DNA of 64,000 nt from a virus, in IMG/VR virus record IMGVR_UViG_3300008448_000036, positions 17,533 through 81,532 of that record; one strand, 5' to 3'. Positions 48,714-57,025 of this stretch are shown here, piece by piece. The position numbers and the translations under genes are program-made. The notes beneath the pieces are model-generated. The model saw only the letters and a list, made by a program, of their open reading frames with translations. It ran no database searches and was not told the origin of the DNA. The stretch's first letter is position 1, and the number at the start of each line of letters is the position of its first letter.

Positions 48714-51700
48714 ATTATTAACCAGTTCGTGTTATCAGATAAAAATGTATATGATGTATACTGACCGTTTATAAATACACCAGTTGTTGATCCATCTATT
48801 CTTGCGGTAGAGGATGTAACAAACACTGAAGAAGTATGAAGATTTTTAATAACTAATACAGTTCCTAGATTATTTGCTGCATCTGGAAGCGTACCTGTCA
48901 ATGCACTTCCGCTAAACGAAATAACATAATCACTTGATGCTGTGAGAGTATAATTATTAGTCTTGGCAGAATAAGCAATTTTAACACCACCATCAAATTC
49001 TGCTTGTGTCACAACATGTAAGTTACTTCCAGTTAAACCAATTGATGCAGAAACTGTTGTGCCTGAAAATGTGCCTCCACTAAATCCAGTAGAAGCTGTA
49101 ACTTGTGTTCCGCTAAATGATCCGCCACTAAAACCAGTAGATGCAGTAAGCGTTAAATATGTAGAATCAACATTAGTTCCATAAGGATTAGCTAATATAC
49201 CACTACCAGTTAAATTTCCTGCAATATATATTGATGCAGGAGGAACATTTGTTAAATTTGTTGCATCTCCATATAAATAAGACGCTGAAACAATACCAGA
49301 TGCAGTTATATTTGAAGCCGTTACATTTGAAGCGGTCAGATTTGAAGAAACTGCTAAAGATCCACTAACAACAACGCTTCCTGTGTAAACTTCCAATATA
49401 TTACTTCTTGCATTATCTGCAGTGCCATTACCAACAAGCATTAATGCAGTTGAGCTTGTTGCATTATATTTGCCTTGAACGTGTTGATGGCTTGCAGAAG
49501 CAATTGTCCAAAGACCTTCTGCGTGAGAATAATTTGCTGATGCTGTTGTCCATTGTCCTTCCGCATGTGAAGCAGTTGCTGATGCTAATGTACCGCTACC
49601 TTCTGCGTGGGCATAAAATTGAGTTGCTCTGGTTACATATCCTTCGGCGTGTGCGGCCCAATTTGTTGCTAATGTACCGTCACCTTCGGCATGTGCATTT
49701 GAGCCATTACCAGAACCTATATTAGTTCCCTGAGAAAAACTTCCATTTACAGATAATTTTGCAGTGGAAACTGTCAATCCGATCATGACATTTCCAGCAG
49801 CATCAATAATAAATGGAGTTGCATCTGGGTTTGTTGTGTCTTCAATTCTTACCGCATCTCCAAGTCCTCTTTGTGTAACTCTTAATGCGGAATTTGAAGA
49901 ACTTACATCAAATATATTATTTCCACTTCCGCTAGTATAAAATCCTTCAGAAGAAGTTATTTGAGAGCCGCTTATAACAGAGGAGACATACAAAGACCCA
50001 GTTACTGTTTGATTAGCACTAAAAATATTAGCAGTTGCTAATCTAGCATATGATGCCGTTAGATCTGTTTTTAAACCAAACGAACTGGATACATCTAAAC
50101 TCTTAGCATAACTAGATAAATTAACTGCAGTAGCGGGAATATTAGTTAATTGAGATCCGTCGCCACTAAATCCAGTAGAGGCAGTTATCTGAGTAAAAGA
50201 AGATGGCGCGGAAGCAGTTAAGCTACCAGATACTTTTAGTCCTGGGAATATTTCAAGTTGATCATTTGTGGCATAATATCTAACATATGCCATTTCGCCT
50301 AATGGACCTTGGGTTGGATCTCCGACTGCTCCACTACCCCATAATATACCAGATCCATCTAGAGTAGGATGATCGACAGCGCCACTTAAAATTATTATAT
50401 ATTTATCACCGATTTGTAGGGATGTTTGGTTGACTGTTTCAAGTAATCCAACGCTTGCAGTACCATTAATTCTTACATCTCCGCTAATAAATGCGCTAGA
50501 TCCCGTAAATGCGCCTAAAGTATTAACTCCAGTAAATGTATTATTAGCAGATAGTCTTGGAAAATCAGAGCTATCATATCCATCTAACTTATCTGAATCT
50601 AGAGCATAAGATGCGGTTCCAAACAATCTACCATAATAACCAATAGAAGCAGTATATGAACTACCGGTAAATGAGCTAGCTGTTACGTATTGACCTGCTC
50701 TAAATTGATCACTATATGTCATTCCGTTTACATAAAGTGCAAACGAAGGAGCAATAATAGACGCAGAATTTACTAATATACCAACCCCACCCTGTTTATC
50801 AATTAAAAATCCAGTACCATCAGGTGATGTTTGATCTTCTGCAAAAAAAACAGGACCAGTTCCAAGTTGATTAATTTTTAATGCTGGTGTAGTTGAATTT
50901 ACATTAATACTTTGAGTGTTATTAAAGTTGTAACTACCACTTAAATTTTTTGTATTCTTCCACAATCCATCAGTATCACGAACCAATAAATCATAGTTTT
51001 GCGGCGAGGAATCAATAACATCGTGCAATTCGCCTATTTCGTATCCATTTTGAATTTTTACGAAAATAGAACCTACAGAGGAGTTACCTTGTCTAATAAC
51101 CTGTCCAACTATAACTAAATGATTTGGAGCAACGGCTTTAACATTAGAAAGTCCACCAGATCCAGAAAGATATAATATATCCCCAGAATTAAATCCGTTT
51201 GTGTCGATGCCTTCAACAAGCCCAGATATAACTACATAACCTTCTCCACCTTGAAGAATATCATTATTTGTTATGCCAAGCGTATTTGCTGATAAATAAT
51301 CACTTGTCCAATCCGCAGCAATAATTCTTGGAACTGGTTGATTGTTTGAACCAGTTAAATGAACTACAGTGCCTTTTGGAATTGTTACGCCAGTATTGTT
51401 ATGTGCGCGTGTTACAACTTGTTGTCCAAGTTTAATGTGAACATTTGGAACTTCTGTCCATTGACGTAATTCATAACTTGCTGAATCTTGCCAAACAATT
51501 CCTCTATCTTGCGTTGGAGCAGTTGTAAGAGGAACAAAATCAACATAATCAAGATTTGCTCCAGAGCCGGTATAATAAGAGGCGGTTACTGTTGTAAATG
51601 TTACATCATCTTTTGTATTTAATGGATCGCCAGATGTTCCACTACCTGTTATATTTCCAGTAGTATATATTGTACCAGCACCACCTGAAGAACTTATAGC

Positions 51701-51937
51701 ATATTGATCTCCAATTTGATTTATGGTAATGTTTGTGCCAGCTAAAAATACCGATCCTACATCTTGATTAAAATTATCTATATTAGAAGCTGTTAAACTA
51801 TTTATTAAGCGACCACTACCGCTAAAAGAGCCAGTAATTCCCAAAGACGAACTAATGCTTCCGGTAACATTTGCGCTACCAGAAACATTAATTGATCCAG
51901 ATATATCTAAATTATTTAAAGTTCTAACATTTCTCAT
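48710..51937 (-). CDS. Tail fibre protein with YadA-like head repeats
   Basis: The 1075-residue protein is dominated by Ser/Gly/Thr/Asn repeats with the recurring unit TASTGFSG and similar. Near residues 745-820 five HAEG units occur with a strict 14-residue period (HAEGDGTLATNWAA and so on), the mark of a YadA/Hep_Hag left-handed beta-roll trimer. The end (TLPDAANNLGTVLVIKNLHT) is a compact C-terminal domain. Host receptor binding is the probable role. The gene lies between the protease and scaffold genes, not with baseplate genes. Confidence 0.85.
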   Translation of the reverse strand: MRNVRTLNNLDISGSINVSGSANVTGSISSSLGITGSFSGSGRLINSLTASNIDNFNQDVGSVFLAGTNITINQIGDQYAISSSGGAGTIYTTGNITGSGTSGDPLNTKDDVTFTTVTASYYTGSGANLDYVDFVPLTTAPTQDRGIVWQDSASYELRQWTEVPNVHIKLGQQVVTRAHNNTGVTIPKGTVVHLTGSNNQPVPRIIAADWTSDYLSANTLGITNNDILQGGEGYVVISGLVEGIDTNGFNSGDILYLSGSGGLSNVKAVAPNHLVIVGQVIRQGNSSVGSIFVKIQNGYEIGELHDVIDSSPQNYDLLVRDTDGLWKNTKNLSGSYNFNNTQSINVNSTTPALKINQLGTGPVFFAEDQTSPDGTGFLIDKQGGVGILVNSASIIAPSFALYVNGMTYSDQFRAGQYVTASSFTGSSYTASIGYYGRLFGTASYALDSDKLDGYDSSDFPRLSANNTFTGVNTLGAFTGSSAFISGDVRINGTASVGLLETVNQTSLQIGDKYIIILSGAVDHPTLDGSGILWGSGAVGDPTQGPLGEMAYVRYYATNDQLEIFPGLKVSGSLTASAPSSFTQITASTGFSGDGSQLTNIPATAVNLSSYAKSLDVSSSFGLKTDLTASYARLATANIFSANQTVTGSLYVSSVISGSQITSSEGFYTSGSGNNIFDVSSSNSALRVTQRGLGDAVRIEDTTNPDATPFIIDAAGNVMIGLTVSTAKLSVNGSFSQGTNIGSGNGSNAHAEGDGTLATNWAAHAEGYVTRATQFYAHAEGSGTLASATASHAEGQWTTASANYSHAEGLWTIASASHQHVQGKYNATSSTALMLVGNGTADNARSNILEVYTGSVVVSGSLAVSSNLTASNVTASNITASGIVSASYLYGDATNLTNVPPASIYIAGNLTGSGILANPYGTNVDSTYLTLTASTGFSGGSFSGTQVTASTGFSGGTFSGTTVSASIGLTGSNLHVVTQAEFDGGVKIAYSAKTNNYTLTASSDYVISFSGSALTGTLPDAANNLGTVLVIKNLHTSSVFVTSSTARIDGSTTGVFINGQYTSYTFLSDNTNWLII
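49471..49703 (-). repeat. Tandem 42-bp coding repeats (HAEG units) in tail fibre
   Basis: Six degenerate units, five HAEG and one HVQG, each 14 codons apart on the minus strand (first near 49700, last near 49475). They are repeats at protein level with drifted DNA, so they are structural and not a CRISPR or recombination array. Confidence 0.75.
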
Positions 51938-51942
51938 TAAAT

Positions 51943-52368
51943 TTATCCGATTCCAGCACTACCAGAGTAAGAATCTGTTAATTTATAACCAGATATACCA
52001 GTTAATTCTGCAGCAACATATGATCCACTGCAAACATTAGTAGCGTCGTGACTTAATAGAAAAATTCTGTCAGTTCTAACTCTTAATTCAACATAGTCGT
52101 TGTTTTTTCCAGAATTTGTATGAGGTTCAACTAACCAATAATTACTTCCTTTTACTCCGTTGGCACTAAAACCTACTCTTAATCCATAATTTGAATCGTT
52201 GTTATGAACTTTAATCATTTGAGTTACGGAAGGAAAAATTAATTCTAAAGGAACTGCGCCTGCTGATGCACTAGGTGCAGACATTGAAGCAGTAACATAT
52301 GGGATGCCACTTATTGTATAATTTCCAACGTTATGTAACCCCGCATTTAAAGTATTATATCCACTCAT
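51943..52368 (-). CDS. Virion structural protein (decoration or fibre related)
   Basis: A 141-residue protein starting MSGYNTLNAGLHNVGNYTIS, then YGLRVGFSANGVKGSNYWLV and VELRVRTDRIFLLSHDATN. This layout resembles small virion proteins found in marine T4-like phages beside capsid genes, from memory only. The beta-rich build suggests a capsid decoration protein or fibre subunit. It lies between the tail fibre and protease genes. Confidence 0.55.
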   Translation of the reverse strand: MSGYNTLNAGLHNVGNYTISGIPYVTASMSAPSASAGAVPLELIFPSVTQMIKVHNNDSNYGLRVGFSANGVKGSNYWLVEPHTNSGKNNDYVELRVRTDRIFLLSHDATNVCSGSYVAAELTGISGYKLTDSYSGSAGIG

Positions 52369-52371
52369 TTA

Positions 52372-52977
52372 TTATTTCTCCACTATATCATTTAATAATC
52401 TGTTTAACCTATCTGCTTTGCTAAATATTTCATTTATGTTACGTTTTTTATTCTCACTCATCATAAATGCACCGGGAGTACTTGGTTCTTGAACGAAATC
52501 AAAGCATATTAATTGAAAATCATCTTCTACTATTGTTTTACCATTATCTTTTCTAGTAGATCCCAAACCGCGAGAACTGATTCCTAATTTAATTCCACCC
52601 TTTACAAGAGATTTAAGAATATTACCAGATGGCGTATCTAGTACCTTTACTTTTCCCATAACAGAATTTCCTTCCCACCAGCACTTTGTTACAACATGAG
52701 AAACATTTTTTAAATTAATTATAGAATCATCAGGGTGATCTAACTCTCCTAACGCTCTATGATCTTCAACCATTTTTTGATAATTATCTATTTCTCTTTT
52801 TAGGATTTTTTCTGGATATATTCTTCCATTTCCATTCTGCTGATCGCATTTTTGCATAATGCCAGTAAGCATAACACCACCAGATTTAACAAATATTTTT
52901 TCTTCTTCTGTTAAAAGATCGGGACAGTATCCACCTTCACATAATTCATAAAATTCTCTTAATAGCTCTTTTGACAT
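52372..52977 (-). CDS. Prohead protease (gp21-like)
   Basis: This 201-residue serine protease of the T4 gp21 / U9-type fold cleaves scaffold and capsid propeptides after (L/I)xE. It shows GRIYPEKILKREIDNY, the HxD-type block LGELDHPDD and the catalytic-Ser region IKLGISSRGLGS, with the conserved FVQEPSTPGAFM end of the fold. Length matches T4 gp21 (212). Gene order with portal upstream is as in T4. Confidence 0.93.
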   Translation of the reverse strand: MSKELLREFYELCEGGYCPDLLTEEEKIFVKSGGVMLTGIMQKCDQQNGNGRIYPEKILKREIDNYQKMVEDHRALGELDHPDDSIINLKNVSHVVTKCWWEGNSVMGKVKVLDTPSGNILKSLVKGGIKLGISSRGLGSTRKDNGKTIVEDDFQLICFDFVQEPSTPGAFMMSENKKRNINEIFSKADRLNRLLNDIVEK

Positions 52978-52978
52978 T

Positions 52979-53254
52979 TTATTTTACCTTGACTCCCAAA
53001 GATTGTAACCATGGTTTTAGAGCCGCATATTGAGGGTGTTTTGAAGTAAATAACATATCAGCGAAAGATTGGACCACTGGTAAACCTGCTGCTGGTAATC
53101 CACCTGCAGTTGGTTGAGCGCCAACTGGTGCTGCAGCTGTTGCCGGAGCAGCTGCAGGAGCAGCAGGAGCGGCAGGAGCAGCAGGGGCAACCTCATTCAT
53201 CTCTTCTTTTACCTCTTTTATTAGTTTTAAAATTTCAGATTTAGAAATATTCAT
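52979..53254 (-). CDS. Hypothetical Pro/Ala-rich small virion-type protein
   Basis: The 91-residue protein has an N-terminal amphipathic helix (MNISKSEILKLIKEVKEEMN), a Pro/Ala repeat linker (residues 23-52) and a folded C-terminal segment (FTSKHPQYAALKPWLQSLGV). IKE near residue 13 fits the protease consensus. It is encoded just before the prohead protease, whose product could process it. Function unknown. Confidence 0.6.
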   Translation of the reverse strand: MNISKSEILKLIKEVKEEMNEVAPAAPAAPAAPAAAPATAAAPVGAQPTAGGLPAAGLPVVQSFADMLFTSKHPQYAALKPWLQSLGVKVK

Positions 53255-53275
53255 TTTTTTACCTCGATTAGTTAC

Positions 53276-53304
53276 AGCCCTCTAGATTTTTTCTCTAGAG
53301 GGCT
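53276..53304 (-). promoter_or_regulatory. Strong stem-loop after the micro-ORF
   Basis: An 11-bp perfect stem (AGCCCTCTAGA/TCTAGAGGGCT) with a 7-nt loop lies 4 nt after the stop of the 25-codon ORF at 53309. There is no T-run in the minus direction, so it is unlike the other terminators here and could be an RNA processing or attenuation element. Confidence 0.5.
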
Positions 53305-53308
53305 ATAT

Positions 53309-53386
53309 CTAGCTACCTGCACAACATCTACGAACTGGTTGTAACATATATCTACGTACAAATGTTACTTCTTCTGTAAGACGCAT
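53309..53386 (-). CDS. Micro-ORF (25 residues) with strong ribosome site
   Basis: The ORF reads MRLTEEVTFVRRYMLQPVRR then CCAGS. AAAGGAG stands 7 nt before the ATG, a stronger site than most genes here, and a late-type promoter motif lies 20 nt upstream. The product is basic with a CC pair near the end. It may be a leader peptide for the genes that follow (protease unit) or a functional micropeptide. The stem-loop at 53276 follows at once. Confidence 0.5.
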   Translation of the reverse strand: MRLTEEVTFVRRYMLQPVRRCCAGS

Positions 53387-53405
53387 GATTTTCTCCTTTG
53401 CTAAA

Positions 53406-53417
53406 TTATAAATAGTG
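53406..53417 (-). promoter_or_regulatory. Late-type promoter motif
   Basis: The coding strand reads CACTATTTATAA, 20 nt before the micro-ORF ATG, between it and the membrane protein gene at 53422. It belongs to the ACTATTTAT set. Confidence 0.55.
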
Positions 53418-53421
53418 TTCA

Positions 53422-53712
53422 TTATTCATTTTTTCTTACTATTCTGAATCCTTCATCTAAAACTATTTTACTTAAAAAGTAAGAAGTACCAGATGAGACA
53501 CAACCAGCTAAAAAACTGCCAATAATTATACTATCAAATATATTTTTATTTAATAAATACATTAAAAAATTTACAACTACTCCAACCCAAAAACCAGTAC
53601 ACATAGTACAGTGAAAAAAATGATGTTTTGGTCTTATTTTTTCAAATATCTTGCCATATACAAGGGTCATTGTCATTCCGTAACAAGCTAGAATAAAAAT
53701 TAATAAATTCAT
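53422..53712 (-). CDS. Membrane protein, DUF1360-like
   Basis: A 96-residue protein with three hydrophobic segments (MNLLIFILACYGMTMTLVYG, TGFWVGVVVNFLMYLL and SIIIGSFLAGCVSS). HCTMCTGFWVG matches the CxxCxGFW signature of the DUF1360 family, small membrane proteins found in phages and Gram-positive bacteria. The role is unknown. It is flanked by head genes, and may act at the host membrane late in infection. Confidence 0.65.
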   Translation of the reverse strand: MNLLIFILACYGMTMTLVYGKIFEKIRPKHHFFHCTMCTGFWVGVVVNFLMYLLNKNIFDSIIIGSFLAGCVSSGTSYFLSKIVLDEGFRIVRKNE

Positions 53713-53720
53713 GTATCCTC

Positions 53721-54245
53721 TTAGTAATTGTAACGATAAATTCCGCGAGTTGGAAAACCGTATTTTGGAATAGATCCTTTAAATGGTTCTTGAGGAATTT
53801 CTCCAAGTTCAGTTGATTCTTCTGTATCTGGATCTAGCAAAGATTTTTCCATTTCTTCTTCATAGGCTTTTTCATAGGCAATAGTAGGACGTTGTTGTTC
53901 AATATAATCAGCTAAGTTATATATAACAACCTGTAATGGATCTTCTCCACCAGCTGCCTGCGCTGGATATGTTGCCTGAAGTGATCCAAAAACATTTCCA
54001 CCAGAAATCGCATCAGCAGAAATAACACCCTTTGATGCTAGTTGTTTAAAAATTTCTTCTTGTGTATGATAGACATAATCATTTTGCTGTTCTTTTGGTA
54101 AAAGAAGAATTTTTTGTTTTTGTGGCATTACAACAATATCCACTTCTGGGTGTTCCCTCATAATATAATCGCCAGAGAGAGTTTTTGCGATTTGCATTTC
54201 TTTCTGAATACCAGTTTGTTTATCTTTAATTTTAATTGTCAACAT
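53721..54245 (-). CDS. Conserved-type head-region protein, unknown
   Basis: A 174-residue protein starting MLTIKIKDKQTGIQKEMQIA, then VDIVVMPQKQKILLLPKEQQ and a C-terminal PFKGSIPKYGFPTRGIYRYN. The acidic middle (EESTELGEIPQE) is disordered. It shares one base with the stop/start of the gene at 54245. Placed between portal and protease genes, it may be an assembly factor. No named family. Confidence 0.55.
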   Translation of the reverse strand: MLTIKIKDKQTGIQKEMQIAKTLSGDYIMREHPEVDIVVMPQKQKILLLPKEQQNDYVYHTQEEIFKQLASKGVISADAISGGNVFGSLQATYPAQAAGGEDPLQVVIYNLADYIEQQRPTIAYEKAYEEEMEKSLLDPDTEESTELGEIPQEPFKGSIPKYGFPTRGIYRYNY

Positions 54246-55048
54246 TAGTTATTTACCTCATGCACAAGTTGTTGGACTTTTAAAATCTTCTCTAGCATAT
54301 CTTTTGTTATTTCTCTGGCGTCTTTAAAATCATTTAGGAATTTATTGACTTCTTTAGCTTTAAATTCCATATTTTTATCACTTTTAATCTCTTCGGAATT
54401 TAATGCTTTCCTTATTCCCTCTTTTAGTCTCTCTAGTTCTTCATTTAGAAAAATTTTAAGTTCTAGTCCGTTATCTGAAAAAGAAGAGACATATCTTGTA
54501 AGTAGTTCCTTTTGTTCTATTAATAAGTCAGAATATTTTTCATTAAATTTTCCAACAAAAGACTTATAAACAATATTATCTACCGGTCTTAGATCTTCTT
54601 TGATATTGGAAGTTTTAATTTCATTGACTATCGTTTGTTCTAGAAGAATTTTTTCTTTTATAGGTGTGCTTGGGTTAAAAATTTGTGCTATCGTAGCTAT
54701 ATTTTTATAATTTGGAACGAAATGATTATAAACAGAATGACCTATCTTTTTATTTATTTTATTTATAAGAGTGGATTGTTCATTAAATATATTTTTCTTA
54801 TCTAATTTATCGTGTCTGTTTTTTACTTCTTGTAAATATCTATCAGCCAATTTCTCTTCTATTTTTTTCTCTAAAGCTTTATATAGTTTTAGTTCTTTAC
54901 CCATTTCGGTTTGTGGATTAAAATATTCAAAGATAACAGCTTTAACGTACTCTGCATGTTTTAAATTTTCGTTTAAAATTGCTACTGTTGCTTCTCTAGA
55001 GAGTACCTCAAAAAGAAAAGCGGTATTTCTTTTCTTATTATGTGCCAT
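54245..55048 (-). CDS. Conserved-type helical head-region protein, unknown
   Basis: A 267-residue mainly helical protein (MAHNKKRNTAFLFEVLSREA) with Lys/Glu-rich coiled segments (EKKIEEKLADRYLQEVKNRH). I recall that proteins beginning NTAFLFExLxxE occur next to portal genes in marine T4-like phages, so it is likely an assembly protein or internal component. No function assigned. Confidence 0.55.
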   Translation of the reverse strand: MAHNKKRNTAFLFEVLSREATVAILNENLKHAEYVKAVIFEYFNPQTEMGKELKLYKALEKKIEEKLADRYLQEVKNRHDKLDKKNIFNEQSTLINKINKKIGHSVYNHFVPNYKNIATIAQIFNPSTPIKEKILLEQTIVNEIKTSNIKEDLRPVDNIVYKSFVGKFNEKYSDLLIEQKELLTRYVSSFSDNGLELKIFLNEELERLKEGIRKALNSEEIKSDKNMEFKAKEVNKFLNDFKDAREITKDMLEKILKVQQLVHEVNN

Positions 55049-55050
55049 TT

Positions 55051-57021
55051 TTATTCCTCGCTTTTAGCTTTTTTAAATAAAGCTGTTTCTAAAGATCTTA
55101 GTTTCTGATCTACTTCTAATAACATTTTTTCATCTCTATCATAAATATTAGTAACTTCTTCTCTTATACCTATAGAAAATGTGTCTAAGTCGCTTTTTCC
55201 TGCAAAAATACTTCTTTCGGTAGCGCCGGATACTGATTCTGGAGTATGAGTAGTTTTTGTGTGTCTAGTAAAAGCTCCTCTACCTCTCATATCGCTAACT
55301 ACTGGCTTATACCATTTTCCTTTTGAGCCGGGCGTTAAATGTGATCCATCTTTTCTTTTAGCAGGTGCTGCTAGTAGCGTAGATTCTTCGCCACCCCCTT
55401 CAGGAGCGGCTTCTGGGGCGGCTTCTGGAGCTGCCCCGCCTTCTGGCGGCATTCCTTCAGCTGGTGGCGCTCCTTCTGCTGGTGCTGCACCTAAGTCACC
55501 CATTCCACCTCCACCACCCGCTGCTGGCGCTGCTGCTGCATCTGGTTGAACAGATTCAAGATTTTTTGCAAATTGAGTATCATACAATAAATCTCTTTGA
55601 ATTCTAACAAGCTCTCTTTTATTAATTTTAAATACATTATCAAAAATCCATCTCTTACTAAATCCTTGCTCTTTTGCAGTACCAGCAATCTCTAATTGAG
55701 CCTTAAAGTGTTCAATTTCTTGAAGTTCTGCGATTCTTGAAGGATTGTTTAAAGATAATTTAAATTTTACAAGATCTTCGTTTCTAAATCCTAGAGTATA
55801 TAAGTGAATCATACCAATTTTTTCTAATTCACTAATAATGGTTCTCTGTAATCTTTGGATTGTGCGAGCAAAACGAATATCTTTTTGTGCAAGAGTGCTT
55901 TTATCTTCTGTTGCACCTTCGCCACGGGCAAGGTATGCTTGAGGGATTTTAATAGCAGAAAATAGCTTGTCTCTTAGATATTTAATATCGTCAATTGCGC
56001 TAGTGAATTGACCACCTGGTAAATTTTCTATCTTTGTACCAGTCTGTTGACCGCGAACAGGGATATAAAAGTCTTCATCAATACTCATCGGATTATAACG
56101 AAGATCAACACGCCCAGTTGAAGGATCAACTATTTGATTACGCTTCATTTGCGTAATAATTTTTTGCATATACTGCTCTATTTCTTGAGGAGGAATATTT
56201 CCAGTATCAATATAAAATACACGGCGTTCTGGACTTCTTACAACACGATATGCCATCATCGCATCTTCCATAAGAGTTAATTGACGCCAAATACGACGTG
56301 CTGGCTCTAAGATAGAAGTTCCATATGGACTATATTTATCTTGCCCTAAAATTCTAAAGTGAGCAATTTGCCAGTTTTCAAAAGTCATACCAGCACTATT
56401 CCATTGAAATTGAACATAATTTGCGTTTGTTTCATCTTGTCCTTCCAATCTTTCTACCTCTGGGGAAGGTAATCCTAAGACGCTTTTAACACCAAGTTGT
56501 TCATCTATATCAAGATAAAGGAAAAAATCTCCAAATTTAACCATAGTCCTGCACCAACCAAATAAGTTTGATTCAAGATTTAGAGTGCTGTAATATAGTG
56601 TATTTAATATTTGTTTTATTTCGTCATTTTGACAATCAATGTTAATAACTTTTCTAAAATGATTACTTGTTGTCATTTCATCAGCATAAATATCAAGTGC
56701 AGATGCTAATTCTGGCATAAATTCCATTTGATCAAAGTCGGAATACCTTTCTGCGCGACTTTGATTTGCCATAATATTACTTTGTATGGCTTCAAAGGGA
56801 TTATAACTTTTCTTTTTAAAACTTTGTCCGCTGGCAGATGTAAATTTAAAACGGTCTAGATCTCTTCTTTTAAATCTTAATTGTGAAGTAGATCTAAAAT
56901 TAGATAAAGGACCGGAAAAAAGCCTAGTTAATCCCAAATATAGAGGTGATTCACTATTTCTAGGATTTTTTTCTGTTTCTGTTTTTTGAATTTTATTTCT
57001 ATTACCGTTATCTGCTGCCAT
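55051..57021 (-). CDS. Portal protein (gp20-like)
   Basis: The 656-residue portal subunit forms the dodecameric vertex ring for DNA entry and tail joining. Family marks are RYSDFDQMEFMPELASALDI, GTSILEPARRIWRQLTLMED and VVRSPERRVFYIDTGNIPPQ, followed by LRDKLFSAIKIPQAYLARGE. The C-terminal third carries a Gly/Ala/Pro-rich linker (residues 490-545) and a terminal helix, an extension relative to T4 gp20 (524). It follows the terminase by 4 nt. Confidence 0.95.
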   Translation of the reverse strand: MAADNGNRNKIQKTETEKNPRNSESPLYLGLTRLFSGPLSNFRSTSQLRFKRRDLDRFKFTSASGQSFKKKSYNPFEAIQSNIMANQSRAERYSDFDQMEFMPELASALDIYADEMTTSNHFRKVINIDCQNDEIKQILNTLYYSTLNLESNLFGWCRTMVKFGDFFLYLDIDEQLGVKSVLGLPSPEVERLEGQDETNANYVQFQWNSAGMTFENWQIAHFRILGQDKYSPYGTSILEPARRIWRQLTLMEDAMMAYRVVRSPERRVFYIDTGNIPPQEIEQYMQKIITQMKRNQIVDPSTGRVDLRYNPMSIDEDFYIPVRGQQTGTKIENLPGGQFTSAIDDIKYLRDKLFSAIKIPQAYLARGEGATEDKSTLAQKDIRFARTIQRLQRTIISELEKIGMIHLYTLGFRNEDLVKFKLSLNNPSRIAELQEIEHFKAQLEIAGTAKEQGFSKRWIFDNVFKINKRELVRIQRDLLYDTQFAKNLESVQPDAAAAPAAGGGGGMGDLGAAPAEGAPPAEGMPPEGGAAPEAAPEAAPEGGGEESTLLAAPAKRKDGSHLTPGSKGKWYKPVVSDMRGRGAFTRHTKTTHTPESVSGATERSIFAGKSDLDTFSIGIREEVTNIYDRDEKMLLEVDQKLRSLETALFKKAKSEE

Positions 57022-57025
57022 TTAT

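Noticed and set aside
49471-49703. Regular repeats that could suggest a CRISPR-like array
   Set aside because: The period is 42 bp and in frame, with HAEG conserved at protein level only; there are no unique spacers.
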